64,000 nucleotides of DNA from Citrobacter tructae. GTDB lineage: Bacteria > Pseudomonadota > Gammaproteobacteria > Enterobacterales > Enterobacteriaceae. Below the pieces are notes generated by a model. The model did not search any database. It saw only the letters and a program-made list of their open reading frames with translations, and was not told the DNA's origin. Location of the stretch: assembly GCF_004684345.1 (NCBI RefSeq), contig NZ_CP038469.1:1674001-1738000 (forward strand). The letters are read 5' to 3'. The position numbers and the translations under genes were made by a program. Of the stretch, positions 42,274-52,438 are shown piece by piece; position 1 is the first letter of the stretch, and each line of letters opens with the position of its first letter.

Positions 42274-44886
42274 TCAGGCTAACGCTTTGGTTATCTTCTC
42301 GAACAGATCACCGGAGAGATTCTCCAGACCTTTCAGCTGTTCCAGCGCTGCACGCATCTTCGCCTGGCGTTTAGCATCATAACGCTTTAAGCGGATTAAC
42401 GGCTCAATCAGACGTGATGCCACTTGCGGGTTACGGCTGTTCAACTCGGTCAGCATGTCGACCAGGAACTGATAACCGCTGCCATCTTCTGCATGGAATG
42501 CCGCCGGGTTGCTGCCCGCGAAAGCGCCAATCAAAGAACGGATACGGTTTGGGTTGCTCATGCTAAAGGAGCGATGCTGCAACAGGCCACGTACCGTTTC
42601 CAGCACATTGTCCGCCGGGCTGGTGGATTGCAGGATAAACCATTTATCCATCACCAGACCGTCATGATGCCACTTGTCATCATACGCCTGCATCAGCGCA
42701 TCGCGACACGGCAACTGCGCCGCTACCGCAGCCGACAGGGCCGCCAGCGCATCAGTCATGTTATTGGCTTCGTGGTATTGCTTGCTCACCAGGGTATCTG
42801 CCAGATGCGTTTCGCCGAAGGCCAGGAAGCGCAAACAGGCATTACGCAACGTGCGTTTACCAATATCGCCATGCTCAACGCGGTACTCATCAAGATGGTT
42901 AGCGTTATAAATGGCGAGGAATTCATCTGCCAGTTCAGCCGCCAGCGTGCGGGTTAACGCCTCGCGCACTTCGGTAATCGCTACTGGATCGATAATCTCA
43001 AACAGCTCGGCAATCTCATTCGCCGAAGGCAGCGTCAGGATCTCAGCCGCCAGCGCCGGATCGATTTTCTCATCCAACAGAATCGCGCGGAACGCATCGG
43101 CCACGTGTACAGGCAGCGACAGCGGTTGTCCCTGCTGGTGGCGGGCAACATTCAGCTTAATGTACGTTGCCAGCAGGCTTTGCGCCGCATCCCAACGGGA
43201 GAAATCATTACGCGCGTGACGCATCAGGAAGGTCAGCTGCTGATCGCTCCATTTATATTCCAGTTTTACCGGTGCAGAGAATTCGCACAGCAGTGCCGGA
43301 ACAGGCTGGAAGTAGACGTTATCAAAGACAAAGGTCTGTTCCGCCTGGGTGACGTTGAGTACAGAATTCACCGGATGCCCACCTTTTTGAAGCGGGATCA
43401 CTTTCCCTTCGTTGTCGTACAACTCAATGGCGAAAGGAATATGCAGCGGTTGTTTTTCAGCCTGATCCGGCGTGGTCGGCGTACGCTGGCTGATAGTCAG
43501 CGTGTACTGCTCAGTTGATGGATTGTAATCATCACGCACAGTCACAACGGGTGTACCAGACTGGCTGTACCAGCGACGGAAATGGGAGAGATCGACGTTG
43601 GACGCATCTTCCATCGCCTGCACGAAATCATCACAGGTCGCGGCGCTACCGTCATGACGTTCGAAATAGAGCTGCATCCCTTTCTGGAAGTTAGCCTCAC
43701 CCAGCAGGGTGTGGATCATACGAATCACTTCTGCACCCTTTTCGTACACCGTCAGGGTATAGAAGTTGTTCATTTCGATAACCTGATCCGGGCGGATAGG
43801 ATGCGCCATCGGGCTGGCATCTTCGGCAAACTGCAGACCGCGCATGGTGCGCACATTGCTGATCCGGTTTACTGCGCGAGAACCGAGATCGGAGCTGAAC
43901 TCCTGGTCGCGGAACACGGTTAAGCCTTCTTTTAGGCTCAACTGGAACCAGTCGCGACAGGTGACGCGGTTACCGGTCCAGTTGTGAAAATATTCGTGAC
44001 CAATGACGCGCTCAATATCGAGGTAGTCTTTGTCAGTGGCGGTATCGGCACGCGCCAGCACGTATTTGGAGTTAAAGATGTTCAGACCTTTATTCTCCAT
44101 TGCGCCCATATTAAAGAAGTCCACCGCGACAATCATGTAGATGTCGAGGTCATACTCCAGGCCAAAACGCTCTTCATCCCATTTCATGGAATTTTTCAAC
44201 GAGGTCATCGCCCACGGCGCGCGATCCAGGTTGCCGCGATCGACGTACAACTCCAACGCCACTTCACGCCCTGAACGGGTGGTAAAGGTGTCGCTCAGGA
44301 CATCGAAATCACCGGCCACCAGCGCGAACAGATAACACGGCTTCGGGAACGGATCCTGCCACTGCACCCAGTGACGACCGTTATCCAGTTCGCCCTGTGC
44401 CACGCGGTTACCGTTGGAAAGCAGGAACGGGTATTTGGTTTTATTGGCGATAATTTTGGTGGTAAAGCGCGCCAGCACGTCCGGGCGGTCAAGATACCAG
44501 GTAATATGGCGGAAACCTTCTGCTTCGCACTGCGTGCACAGCGCGTCTCCGGACTTATACAGTCCTTCCAGTGCGGTATTAGCTGCTGGACTTATTTCAT
44601 TCACGATACGCAGCGTAAAACGTTCCGGCAGGTGGCTGATGACCAGAGCACCCTCTTCTTCTTTATACTCTTTCCACGGTTCGTCGTTCACGTGGATTGA
44701 CACCAGGGTCAGATCCTCGCCATTCAGGCATAGGGGAGCATCAGACGCACCATGACGGACAGCCTGGCTCACGGCAGTGACCACGGTTTTTTCAGCATCC
44801 AGGTCAAAGGTCAAGTCAATATCAGTAATCTGGTAATCCGGCGCACGGTAGTCGTGGCGGTATTTGGCTTGTGGCTGTTGTGTCAT
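42274..44886 (-). CDS. pepN: aminopeptidase N
   Basis: An 870-residue M1 zinc aminopeptidase that finishes degradation of cytosolic peptides. The exopeptidase motif GAMEN lies near residue 260, and the zinc site HEYFHNW with the downstream KEGLTVF glutamate lies near 297-320. The length equals E. coli PepN. It is divergent from pncB (265-base gap) and convergent with the ssu operon. Confidence 0.98.
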   Translation of the reverse strand: MTQQPQAKYRHDYRAPDYQITDIDLTFDLDAEKTVVTAVSQAVRHGASDAPLCLNGEDLTLVSIHVNDEPWKEYKEEEGALVISHLPERFTLRIVNEISPAANTALEGLYKSGDALCTQCEAEGFRHITWYLDRPDVLARFTTKIIANKTKYPFLLSNGNRVAQGELDNGRHWVQWQDPFPKPCYLFALVAGDFDVLSDTFTTRSGREVALELYVDRGNLDRAPWAMTSLKNSMKWDEERFGLEYDLDIYMIVAVDFFNMGAMENKGLNIFNSKYVLARADTATDKDYLDIERVIGHEYFHNWTGNRVTCRDWFQLSLKEGLTVFRDQEFSSDLGSRAVNRISNVRTMRGLQFAEDASPMAHPIRPDQVIEMNNFYTLTVYEKGAEVIRMIHTLLGEANFQKGMQLYFERHDGSAATCDDFVQAMEDASNVDLSHFRRWYSQSGTPVVTVRDDYNPSTEQYTLTISQRTPTTPDQAEKQPLHIPFAIELYDNEGKVIPLQKGGHPVNSVLNVTQAEQTFVFDNVYFQPVPALLCEFSAPVKLEYKWSDQQLTFLMRHARNDFSRWDAAQSLLATYIKLNVARHQQGQPLSLPVHVADAFRAILLDEKIDPALAAEILTLPSANEIAELFEIIDPVAITEVREALTRTLAAELADEFLAIYNANHLDEYRVEHGDIGKRTLRNACLRFLAFGETHLADTLVSKQYHEANNMTDALAALSAAVAAQLPCRDALMQAYDDKWHHDGLVMDKWFILQSTSPADNVLETVRGLLQHRSFSMSNPNRIRSLIGAFAGSNPAAFHAEDGSGYQFLVDMLTELNSRNPQVASRLIEPLIRLKRYDAKRQAKMRAALEQLKGLENLSGDLFEKITKALA

Positions 44887-45104
44887 AAAAAACCTTTAGC
44901 ATCTTGGGTAGAGTCTCGGGTTCAGTCTATTCCTGTTGCGTAAATCGCGCTACGCAGAATGTTCATCTTTTCAGGTACAAACACCCTTTTTGCTACATTT
45001 GTATAACACGAGGCACGAATTGCCCTCGACCAGAAAGACAGCTTATGGTGTGATCGGGGTTCAATAAATCGCTAAACAGGGTATACTCCAGCGGTTTTCT
45101 TAGT

Positions 45105-45122
45105 TGTTTATTGTACTAAACG
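45105..45122. promoter_or_regulatory. NadR operator of pncB
   Basis: TGTTTA-TTGTAC-TAAACG, an almost perfect match to the NadR palindrome TGTTTA-N6-TAAACA, about 30 bases before the pncB start and just after a TATACT -10 element (45082-45087). NadR represses NAD salvage genes when NAD is plentiful. Confidence 0.85.
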
Positions 45123-45151
45123 CTCCCGTGAGAGGATGCTACTGCGCACCT

Positions 45152-46354
45152 ATGACACAATTCGCTTCTCCTGTTCTGCACTCGCTGCTGGATACAGACG
45201 CTTATAAGTTGCATATGCAGCAAGCCGTTTTTCACCACTACTATGATGTACAAGTAGCGGCTGAATTTCGTTGCCGTGGCGATGACCTGCTCGGTATTTA
45301 TGCCGATTCTATTCGCGAGCAGGTGAATGCTATGCAGCACCTGCAACTGCAGGAGGACGAGTACCAGTGGCTCTCCGGCCTGCCTTTCTTTAAAGTCGAC
45401 TACCTGAACTGGTTACGCGATTTCCGCTATAACCCGCAACAGGTCTGCGTCACCAACGATAACGGTAAGCTGAACATCCGCTTAACCGGGCCGTGGCGTG
45501 AAGTGATCATGTGGGAAGTCCCTCTGTTGGCGGTGATAAGCGAGCTGGCGCACCGTTACCGTTCGCCTGAATCAGGCGTCCCACAGGCGCTGGATGAACT
45601 GGAAAGCAAACTAGTCGAATTCTCTGCTTTAACGAAAGATATCGATATGTCCCGCTTCCATCTGATGGATTTCGGGACACGCCGGCGTTTTTCGCGTGAA
45701 GTACAGCAGGCTATTGTTAAACGTCTTCAGCAAGAACCGTGGTTTGTTGGCACCAGTAACTACGATCTCGCCCGTCGCCTGTCATTAACCCCAATGGGGA
45801 CGCAGGCGCATGAATGGTTCCAGGCGCATCAGCAAATTAGCCCTGAGCTTGCCACCAGCCAGCGCGTCGCGCTTGCCGCCTGGCTGAATGAGTACCCTGA
45901 CAAGCTTGGCATTGCGCTGACCGACTGCATCACCATGGACGCATTTTTACGCGATTTTGGCGTTGAGTTTGCGACCCGCTATCAGGGTCTGCGTCATGAC
46001 TCTGGCGATCCGGTGGAATGGGGTGAAAAAGCCATCGCGCATTACGAGAAGCTGGGTATCGACCCACTCAGCAAAACGCTGGTGTTCTCCGATAACCTCG
46101 ATTTGAAGAAAACGATTGAACTTTATCGCCACTTCTCGTCTCGCGTGCAGCTGAGTTTCGGTATTGGCACGCGCTTGACCTGCAATATTCCTCAGGTTAA
46201 GCCGCTGAATATCGTTATCAAGCTGGTTGAATGCAACGGTAAACCGGTGGCGAAGTTATCCGATAGTCCAGGTAAAACCATTTGCCACGATAAAGCGTTT
46301 GTCCGTGCGCTGCGCAAAGCCTTCGACCTTCCACACATCAAAAAAGCCAGTTAA
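45152..46354 (+). CDS. pncB: nicotinate phosphoribosyltransferase
   Basis: A 400-residue enzyme joining nicotinate and PRPP to nicotinate mononucleotide with ATP hydrolysis, in NAD salvage. The motifs DFGTRRRFS, GTSNYDLARR and the DSGDPVEWGEKA loop are typical. The start at 45152 (MTQFASPVLHSLLDTD) gives the E. coli length; the longer frame starts inside the NadR operator. Confidence 0.97.
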   Translation: MTQFASPVLHSLLDTDAYKLHMQQAVFHHYYDVQVAAEFRCRGDDLLGIYADSIREQVNAMQHLQLQEDEYQWLSGLPFFKVDYLNWLRDFRYNPQQVCVTNDNGKLNIRLTGPWREVIMWEVPLLAVISELAHRYRSPESGVPQALDELESKLVEFSALTKDIDMSRFHLMDFGTRRRFSREVQQAIVKRLQQEPWFVGTSNYDLARRLSLTPMGTQAHEWFQAHQQISPELATSQRVALAAWLNEYPDKLGIALTDCITMDAFLRDFGVEFATRYQGLRHDSGDPVEWGEKAIAHYEKLGIDPLSKTLVFSDNLDLKKTIELYRHFSSRVQLSFGIGTRLTCNIPQVKPLNIVIKLVECNGKPVAKLSDSPGKTICHDKAFVRALRKAFDLPHIKKAS

Positions 46355-46362
46355 TCTCTCCA

Positions 46363-46385
46363 GGGAGTCGTTTCGACTCCCTTTT
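46363..46385 (+). terminator. pncB terminator
   Basis: GGGAGTCG, loop TTT, CGACTCCC, then TTTTCG, nine bases after the pncB stop. Confidence 0.8.
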
Positions 46386-46519
46386 CGCGTTTATTTCCGA
46401 AATCTTTCACTCCAGCTACGAATTCTGCTTGTCTGATTGCAGATGCCAGGTAACATAGGTATCCCCCCATTACGGGTGGACATGTGTTTATATATCCGAC
46501 TATTAACAGAGAGACTATT

Positions 46520-47956
46520 ATGAGCGTAGTGCCTGTAGCCGACGTACTCCAGGGCCGCGTAGCCGTTGACAGCGAAGTCACCGTGCGCGGATGGGTGCGT
46601 ACCCGCCGAGATTCAAAAGCTGGCATCTCCTTCCTCGCCGTTTATGACGGTTCCTGCTTTGATCCTGTACAGGCCGTCATCAATAATTCTCTGCCCAATT
46701 ACAATCAAGACGTATTACGTCTGACGACGGGTTGCTCGGTTATCGTAACGGGTAAAGTTGTTGCGTCTCCTGGACAGGGACAGAGCTTTGAGATTCAGGC
46801 CACCGAGGTTGAAGTGACCGGCTGGGTTGACGATCCTGATACCTACCCAATGGCAGCAAAACGTCACAGCATTGAGTACCTGCGTGAAGTGGCGCATATG
46901 CGTCCACGTACCAACATGATTGGTGCGGTCGCGCGCGTACGTCATACGCTGGCGCAGGCGCTGCATCGTTTTTTCCACGAGCAAGGTTTCTTTTGGGTAT
47001 CGACTCCGCTGATCACCGCTTCCGATACGGAAGGTGCTGGTGAAATGTTCCGCGTTTCGACGCTGGATCTGGAAAACCTGCCGCGTAACGATCAGGGGAA
47101 AGTCGATTTCGATAAGGACTTCTTCGGTAAAGAAGCGTTCCTGACCGTTTCAGGTCAGTTGAACGGCGAAACCTACGCCTGTGCCCTATCCAAAATTTAT
47201 ACTTTTGGCCCGACCTTCCGTGCAGAAAACTCCAATACCAGCCGCCACCTGGCTGAGTTCTGGATGCTGGAGCCGGAAGTCGCTTTTGCCGATCTGAACG
47301 ATGTTGCGGGCCTGGCTGAAGCCATGCTGAAGTACGCGTTCAAAGCCGTACTGGAAGAACGTGCAGACGACATGAAATTCTTCGCTGAACGTGTCGACAA
47401 AGACGCGGTTTCACGCCTGGAGCGTTTCATTGAGGCTGACTTCGCGCAGGTGGATTACACCGACGCAGTAAGCATTCTGGAAAAATGCGGTAAAAAATTC
47501 GAGAACCCGGTGTACTGGGGTGTTGACCTGTCTTCTGAGCACGAGCGCTACCTCGCAGAAGAGCACTTTAAAGCGCCGGTAGTGGTTAAAAACTACCCGA
47601 AAGATATCAAGGCGTTTTATATGCGTCTTAACGAAGACGGTAAAACCGTCGCCGCAATGGACGTTCTGGCGCCGGGAATCGGTGAAATCATCGGTGGTTC
47701 ACAGCGTGAAGAACGTCTTGACGTGCTGGATGCCCGCATGCTGGAAATGGGTCTGAACAAGGAAGATTACTGGTGGTATCGCGACCTGCGTCGCTACGGT
47801 ACCGTTCCGCATTCCGGCTTCGGTCTGGGTTTTGAGCGTCTGATCGCTTACGTCACCGGCGTGCAAAACGTTCGTGATGTTATTCCGTTCCCACGTACGC
47901 CGCGTAACGCCAGCTTCTAATTCTGAATGATTCATCCAAAGGCCAGCATTGCTGGC
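46520..47956 (+). CDS. asnS: see corrected asparaginyl-tRNA synthetase span (coding 46520-47920)
   Basis: A 466-residue class II aminoacyl-tRNA synthetase charging tRNA-Asn. The coding sequence runs from the ATG at 46520 to the TAA at 47918-47920; the last bases of this entry cover the terminator stem that follows directly. It has an N-terminal OB-fold anticodon-binding domain (residues about 1-120, VTVRGWVRTRRDSK), class II motif 2 (FRAENSNTSRHLAEFWMLEPE region) and motif 3 (GFGLGFERL). The start at 46520 has an AGAGAG site; the open frame to 46484 has none. Confidence 0.9.
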
Positions 47957-47962
47957 CTTTTT
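47938..47962 (+). terminator. asnS terminator
   Basis: AAAGGCCAGC … GCTGGCCTTTTT hairpin with a T tract, beginning 18 bases after the asnS stop. Confidence 0.88.
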
Positions 47963-48389
47963 AATATCCATCACCCAGACAATGACTTTCACTCATGCCG
48001 CCGCGCAATTCCACATGAATGCAACTTCTTCCCCCTCCATTCCTGTTACGTAATGTTTCACTGCAATATTTGCGCACAAAAAATAATCAGTATTTTTATT
48101 GTGGATTAGCATTTTCTGATTAAATAGAACAATTTTTAACCATTTGCACGGCATTCCAGACGGCTAAAAATAGTCAACTGTAAACATCGTTCTTTCCAGC
48201 ATCCGTGCAAAAAATTGGCGTTATAAAAATTAAACATAAGAAAATCATATAAATAGAAATAGAATTGATTGTTTTTAGCGCAGGGACAGCTGAAATTTGA
48301 AGTTGTTCACAAAGTTGCATAAAAATAACACTTTGTTACATATTTTTTCTTTTTGAAACCAAATCTTTATATTTGTAGCACTTTGACGG
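47963..48389. other. asnS-ompF intergenic region (distal ompF control region)
   Basis: About 430 bases without a gene, very A+T rich on the right side. In E. coli this interval carries the upstream OmpR site and IHF/H-NS binding stretches of ompF, and the T-rich block TTACATATTTTTTCTTTTTGAAACC here corresponds to the proximal OmpR sites (about 48330-48380). A 60-codon open frame within it shows no coding character. Confidence 0.55.
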
Positions 48390-48535
48390 TAGCGAAACGC
48401 TAGTTTGAATGGAAAGATGCCTGTCAGACACATAAAGACACCAAACTCTCATCAATAGTTCCGTAAATTTTGATTGACGGAATTTATTGGCGGCAGTGGC
48501 AGGTGTCATATAAAAACCGATGAGGGTAATAAATA
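48390..48535 (+). promoter_or_regulatory. ompF promoter and MicF-target leader
   Basis: TAGCGA (-35, 48390-48395) and AAAGAT (-10, 48413-48418) with a 17-base spacer, the same weak OmpR-dependent promoter I recall for E. coli. The leader of about 110 bases ends AACCGATGAGGGTAATAAATAATG; this last part is the pairing target of the sRNA MicF over the ribosome site GAGGGT. Confidence 0.8.
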
Positions 48536-49606
48536 ATGATGAAGCGCAATATTCTGGCAGTGGTTATCCCTGCACTGCTGGTAGCCGGGGCAGCTAACGC
48601 TGCAGAAATCTATAACAAAGATGGCAACAAAGTAGACCTGTACGGTAAAGCAGTAGGTCTGCACTATTTTTCCAAGCACAACGGTGAAAATAGCTACGGT
48701 GGCAACGGCGACCAGACCTATGCCCGTCTTGGTTTCAAAGGGGAAACTCAGATTAATTCCGATCTGACCGGTTACGGTCAGTGGGAATACAACTTTGCCG
48801 GCAACAACGCTGAAGGCTCAAACGCGCAGGACGGCAACAAAACCCGTCTGGCCTTTGCTGGTCTGAAGTATGGCGATGCAGGCTCCTTCGATTACGGTCG
48901 TAACTACGGCGTCGTATACGATGCTCTGGGTTACACCGATATGCTGCCAGAATTCGGTGGTGATACTGCTGCCTCCGATCAGTTCTTCTCTCAGCGTAAC
49001 GGCGGTCTTGCAACTTACCGTAACTCCAACTTCTTCGGTATGGTTGAAGGCCTCAGCTTCGCTGTACAGTACCTGGGCAAAAACGAACGTGATGACGCGC
49101 GTCGCTCTAACGGCGATGGCGTTGGCGGATCGGTAAGCTACGAATTCGACGGCTTCGGTATCGTGGGTGCTTATGGTGCGGCTGACCGTACCAACGCGCA
49201 AGAACAACTGCAATATGGTCACGGCGCGAAAGCTGAGCAGTGGGCTACCGGCGTGAAATACGATGCTAACAGCATCTACCTGGCGGCGAACTACAGCGAA
49301 ACCCGTAACGCGACCCGTATCTCCAACGGTTATGCAAACAAAACTGAAGACGTGCTGTTGGTTGCTCAGTATCAGTTCGACTTCGGCCTGCGTCCGTCCA
49401 TCGCCTATACCAAATCTAAAGGTAAGGACATCGAAGGTATCGGTGACGTAGATCTGGTGAACTACTTCGAAGTGGGTGCGACTTACTACTTCAACAAAAA
49501 CATGTCCACCTATGTTGATTACATCATCAACCAGATCGATTCCGACAACAAACTGGGCGTAGGCTCTGACGACACCGTTGCTGTTGGTATCGTTTACCAG
49601 TTCTAA
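48536..49606 (+). CDS. ompF: OmpF outer-membrane porin
   Basis: A 356-residue trimeric general porin. Signal peptide of 22 residues (cleavage AANA/AEIYNKDG), 16-strand barrel, the constriction loop L3 with the PEFGGD motif, and the C-terminal phenylalanine (GIVYQF) needed for BamA recognition. Loops around SDQFFSQRNG and QEQLQYGHG differ from E. coli, and the protein is six residues shorter overall, as expected for surface loops. Two tandem ATGs start the gene; the first is used by convention. Assignment to OmpF rather than OmpC rests on the asnS-aspC context. Confidence 0.96.
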   Translation: MMKRNILAVVIPALLVAGAANAAEIYNKDGNKVDLYGKAVGLHYFSKHNGENSYGGNGDQTYARLGFKGETQINSDLTGYGQWEYNFAGNNAEGSNAQDGNKTRLAFAGLKYGDAGSFDYGRNYGVVYDALGYTDMLPEFGGDTAASDQFFSQRNGGLATYRNSNFFGMVEGLSFAVQYLGKNERDDARRSNGDGVGGSVSYEFDGFGIVGAYGAADRTNAQEQLQYGHGAKAEQWATGVKYDANSIYLAANYSETRNATRISNGYANKTEDVLLVAQYQFDFGLRPSIAYTKSKGKDIEGIGDVDLVNYFEVGATYYFNKNMSTYVDYIINQIDSDNKLGVGSDDTVAVGIVYQF

Positions 49607-49631
49607 TAGCAGACCTCTTTGTTAAATGCCT

Positions 49632-49660
49632 AAAAAACAGGACTTCGGTCCTGTTTTTTT
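49632..49660 (+). terminator. ompF terminator
   Basis: AAAAAACAGGAC, TTCG tetraloop, GTCCTGTTTTTT. Strong rho-independent terminator 25 bases after the stop. Confidence 0.92.
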
Positions 49661-49789
49661 ATATCCGCCAGCGGATTCTTGCGTCTTCAAAAAACACTCC
49701 TGCTTTTCGTCACTAACGGTTGGCATTTTGTAAATCTCCCGTTAACCTGATAGCGGACTTCCCTTCTGTAACCACAATGGAACCTCGTC

Positions 49790-50980
49790 ATGTTTGAGAA
49801 CATTACCGCCGCTCCTGCCGACCCAATTTTGGGCCTGGCTGATTTGTTTCGTGCCGATGACCGCCCTGGGAAAATCAACCTCGGGATCGGTGTATATAAA
49901 GATGAGACAGGCAAAACGCCGGTGTTAACCAGCGTGAAGAAAGCCGAGCAATATATACTGGAAAATGAAACCACCAAAAACTACCTTGGCATTGACGGTA
50001 TTCCGGAGTTTGGTCATTGCACTCAGGAATTACTGTTTGGTAAAGGTAACGTACTGATTAACGACAAACGCGCGCGTACAGCACAAACCCCTGGCGGTAC
50101 AGGTGCACTGCGTGTGGCTGCTGACTTCCTGGCAAAAAATACCTCAACTCAACGCGTATGGGTGAGTAACCCAAGCTGGCCGAACCATAAGAGCGTCTTT
50201 AACTCCGCCGGTCTGGAAGTTCGTGAGTACAATTATTACGACGCGGCAAACCATTCCTTAGACTTTGATGCACTGCTGGCAAGCCTCAGTGAAGCACAGG
50301 CGGGTGACGTGGTGCTGTTCCACGGCTGCTGCCATAACCCAACCGGTATTGACCCTACGCTGGAACAGTGGCAAACGCTGGCGCAGCTGTCGGTCGAAAA
50401 AGGCTGGTTACCGCTGTTCGACTTTGCTTATCAGGGCTTTGCTCGTGGTCTGGAAGAAGATGCCGAAGGCCTGCGCGCATTCGCTGCACTGCACAAAGAG
50501 CTTATTGTCGCCAGCTCTTACTCCAAAAACTTTGGCCTGTACAATGAGCGCGTTGGTGCCTGTACGCTGGTTGCCGCCGATGCCGACACCGTTGACCGTG
50601 CATTCAGCCAGATGAAATCTGTCATTCGTGCCAACTATTCCAACCCGCCTGCTCACGGTGCGTCGGTTGTTGCCACCATTCTGAGCAATGATGCCCTGCG
50701 CGCCATCTGGGAGCAGGAACTGACCGATATGCGCCAGCGCATTCAGCGCATGCGCCTGCTGTTTGTGAATACATTGCAGGAGAAAGGTGCAAACCGCGAC
50801 TTCAGCTTTATCATCAAACAGAACGGCATGTTCTCCTTCAGCGGTCTGACGAAAGAACAGGTTCTGCGTCTGCGTGAAGAGTTTGGCGTTTATGCTGTTG
50901 CTTCCGGACGCGTGAACGTGGCGGGTATGACGCCAGATAACATGGCACCGCTGTGTGAAGCGATTGTCGCTGTACTGTAA
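49790..50980 (+). CDS. aspC: aspartate aminotransferase
   Basis: A 396-residue PLP enzyme interconverting aspartate/2-oxoglutarate and oxaloacetate/glutamate, also active on aromatic amino acids. The PLP lysine is Lys246 in SSYSKNFGLYNERVG; HGCCHNPTGIDP and the C-terminal SGRVNVAG arginine are present. The length equals E. coli. It carries its own terminator. Confidence 0.97.
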   Translation: MFENITAAPADPILGLADLFRADDRPGKINLGIGVYKDETGKTPVLTSVKKAEQYILENETTKNYLGIDGIPEFGHCTQELLFGKGNVLINDKRARTAQTPGGTGALRVAADFLAKNTSTQRVWVSNPSWPNHKSVFNSAGLEVREYNYYDAANHSLDFDALLASLSEAQAGDVVLFHGCCHNPTGIDPTLEQWQTLAQLSVEKGWLPLFDFAYQGFARGLEEDAEGLRAFAALHKELIVASSYSKNFGLYNERVGACTLVAADADTVDRAFSQMKSVIRANYSNPPAHGASVVATILSNDALRAIWEQELTDMRQRIQRMRLLFVNTLQEKGANRDFSFIIKQNGMFSFSGLTKEQVLRLREEFGVYAVASGRVNVAGMTPDNMAPLCEAIVAVL

Positions 50981-50993
50981 GTGACTAAAGACT

Positions 50994-51019
50994 AAAAAGG
51001 CCGCTGCTGCGGCCTTTTT
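50994..51019. terminator. bidirectional terminator between aspC and gloC
   Basis: AAAAAGGCCGC, loop TGCT, GCGGCCTTTTT. It has T tracts on both strands between two convergent genes. Confidence 0.9.
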
Positions 51020-51037
51020 CATTTATCTGACTTTCAT

Positions 51038-51685
51038 TTACCAGACCGGCATTTCATCCTGCAGGAACGGGTTATGCTGGCGTTCATTGCCCAGCGTAGA
51101 AAGCGGGCCGTGACCGGGAATAAACGTCACGTCATCACCCAGGGGTAATAGCTTGCGTTTAATCGAGTCGATCAGTTGGCTGTGATCCCCACGCGGGAAG
51201 TCACTACGTCCTACTCCGCCTTTGAAAATCACATCGCCTGAAATCAGCAGCTTTGACTGTTCATCAAAGAAGACCACGTGCCCCGGTGTATGACCCGGAC
51301 AATGCAACACCTGTAATGTCACGTTGCCGACGCTGATACGATCGCCTTCATTTAACCAGCGATCGGGCGTCAGCGGCTCACAGTCTCCCAGACCAAACAT
51401 GCGGCTCTGCGCGGGCAGACCCTGCAGCCAGAACTCATCTTCTTTTTCCGGGCCGATTACCGGTACGCCATAATGCTGCGCCAGTTCAGACGCCGCTCCC
51501 ACGTGGTCAAGATGACCATGCGTGAGCAGGATCTGCATCAGCGTCAAACCGCTGGCATCCACTTCCTGTTTGATTTTCTCGGCATCGCCGCCGGGATCGA
51601 CCAACGCGGCCAGACGTGTTTGTTCACACCAGATCAGCGAGCAGTTCTGAGCGAATGCAGTGACCGGAATAATACGATAGTTCAT
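51038..51685 (-). CDS. gloC: GloC/YcbL, type II glyoxalase (hydroxyacylglutathione hydrolase)
   Basis: A 215-residue metallo-beta-lactamase-fold hydrolase that splits S-lactoylglutathione to lactate and glutathione in methylglyoxal detoxification. The metal motif THGHLDHVG and the downstream HCPGHTPGHVVF and SGDVIFKGGVGRSD are intact. It lies 27 bases downstream of mepK on the same strand. Confidence 0.95.
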   Translation of the reverse strand: MNYRIIPVTAFAQNCSLIWCEQTRLAALVDPGGDAEKIKQEVDASGLTLMQILLTHGHLDHVGAASELAQHYGVPVIGPEKEDEFWLQGLPAQSRMFGLGDCEPLTPDRWLNEGDRISVGNVTLQVLHCPGHTPGHVVFFDEQSKLLISGDVIFKGGVGRSDFPRGDHSQLIDSIKRKLLPLGDDVTFIPGHGPLSTLGNERQHNPFLQDEMPVW

Positions 51686-51712
51686 ACAGCTCCTGTTTCA
51701 TTAAGCTACGGC

Positions 51713-52261
51713 TCACCAGTGCCGTGCTGGCCCGGTGTCAATATGCACAAAGTTACTGCGTGGGTAGTATCCTACACCACCTGCGCGCATAGATAACGCA
51801 GCTTTGCGAATATTACTTAATGCAACGCCTTCAATGTGGAAATCCATTGCCTGCCCTTTGGTGTGGTAGCTTTTCTTTGCCACACCGCGACTGCGCGCGC
51901 GTAATTCGTTATTGGTATCGACAGAACGATAGCCGGAGATCAGCTGTACGGGTTTACGCGTGCCGAGAAGGCCTTGCAGACGGAAGAGTTGATCGAACAA
52001 TCCCGGATCGATGGATTTCACTTTATTCGCGCGAAAATCACGGAAAAAGTGATCAAGTTTTGCTAATTCGTCCTGAATATAGCCCCTGCCATCAAAAAAC
52101 TCTGCTTTAATTGACTCCCCGGTATGCAGGTTATTCAAAGTCAATATACGCGGACGTGGGGTGGAGAGTGTAGCAAACGCAGGCGTGGGCAGGATGGCAG
52201 CGCCGAGGGCAATGCCACCAAGCGCCAGCAGTTTGCGGCGATTAGCGTCAAATTTGTCCAT
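51713..52261 (-). CDS. mepK: MepK/YcbK, peptidoglycan L,D-endopeptidase (Tat-exported)
   Basis: A 182-residue DUF882/M15-like zinc hydrolase that cuts 3-3 cross-links (mDAP-mDAP) in peptidoglycan. A twin-arginine signal is visible (NRRKLLALGGIALGAA, cleavage after PAFA). The zinc ligands fall in SYHTKGQAMDFHIEG and the C-terminal HIDTGPARHW. It lies next to ldtD, which makes the same kind of cross-link. Confidence 0.95.
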   Translation of the reverse strand: MDKFDANRRKLLALGGIALGAAILPTPAFATLSTPRPRILTLNNLHTGESIKAEFFDGRGYIQDELAKLDHFFRDFRANKVKSIDPGLFDQLFRLQGLLGTRKPVQLISGYRSVDTNNELRARSRGVAKKSYHTKGQAMDFHIEGVALSNIRKAALSMRAGGVGYYPRSNFVHIDTGPARHW

Positions 52262-52438
52262 GGTATTAAGGTCTACAAGGTCAATGTTATCGTATGTATG
52301 CTCTAGCGCACGCGGGAAACCTTACCGGGCTAACTAGTCCGCGTCAAGGCTCCCAACCCCAGGAAACACGGGGCTTACAGCCATTCCGCCCCGCTTCCAA
52401 CATAACTTACGACAATCATTTTCCTCGAACTGCTTCAT

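Noticed and set aside
46520..47920. Exact asnS coding limits
   Set aside because: Not rejected as a gene: the asnS entry in the feature list runs to 47956, but the coding region ends with the TAA at 47918-47920; readers should use 46520-47920 as the CDS.
47927..48109. 60-codon open frame between asnS and ompF
   Set aside because: It starts inside the asnS terminator region, has no ribosome site and a composition typical of random AT-rich DNA; the interval is ompF control DNA.
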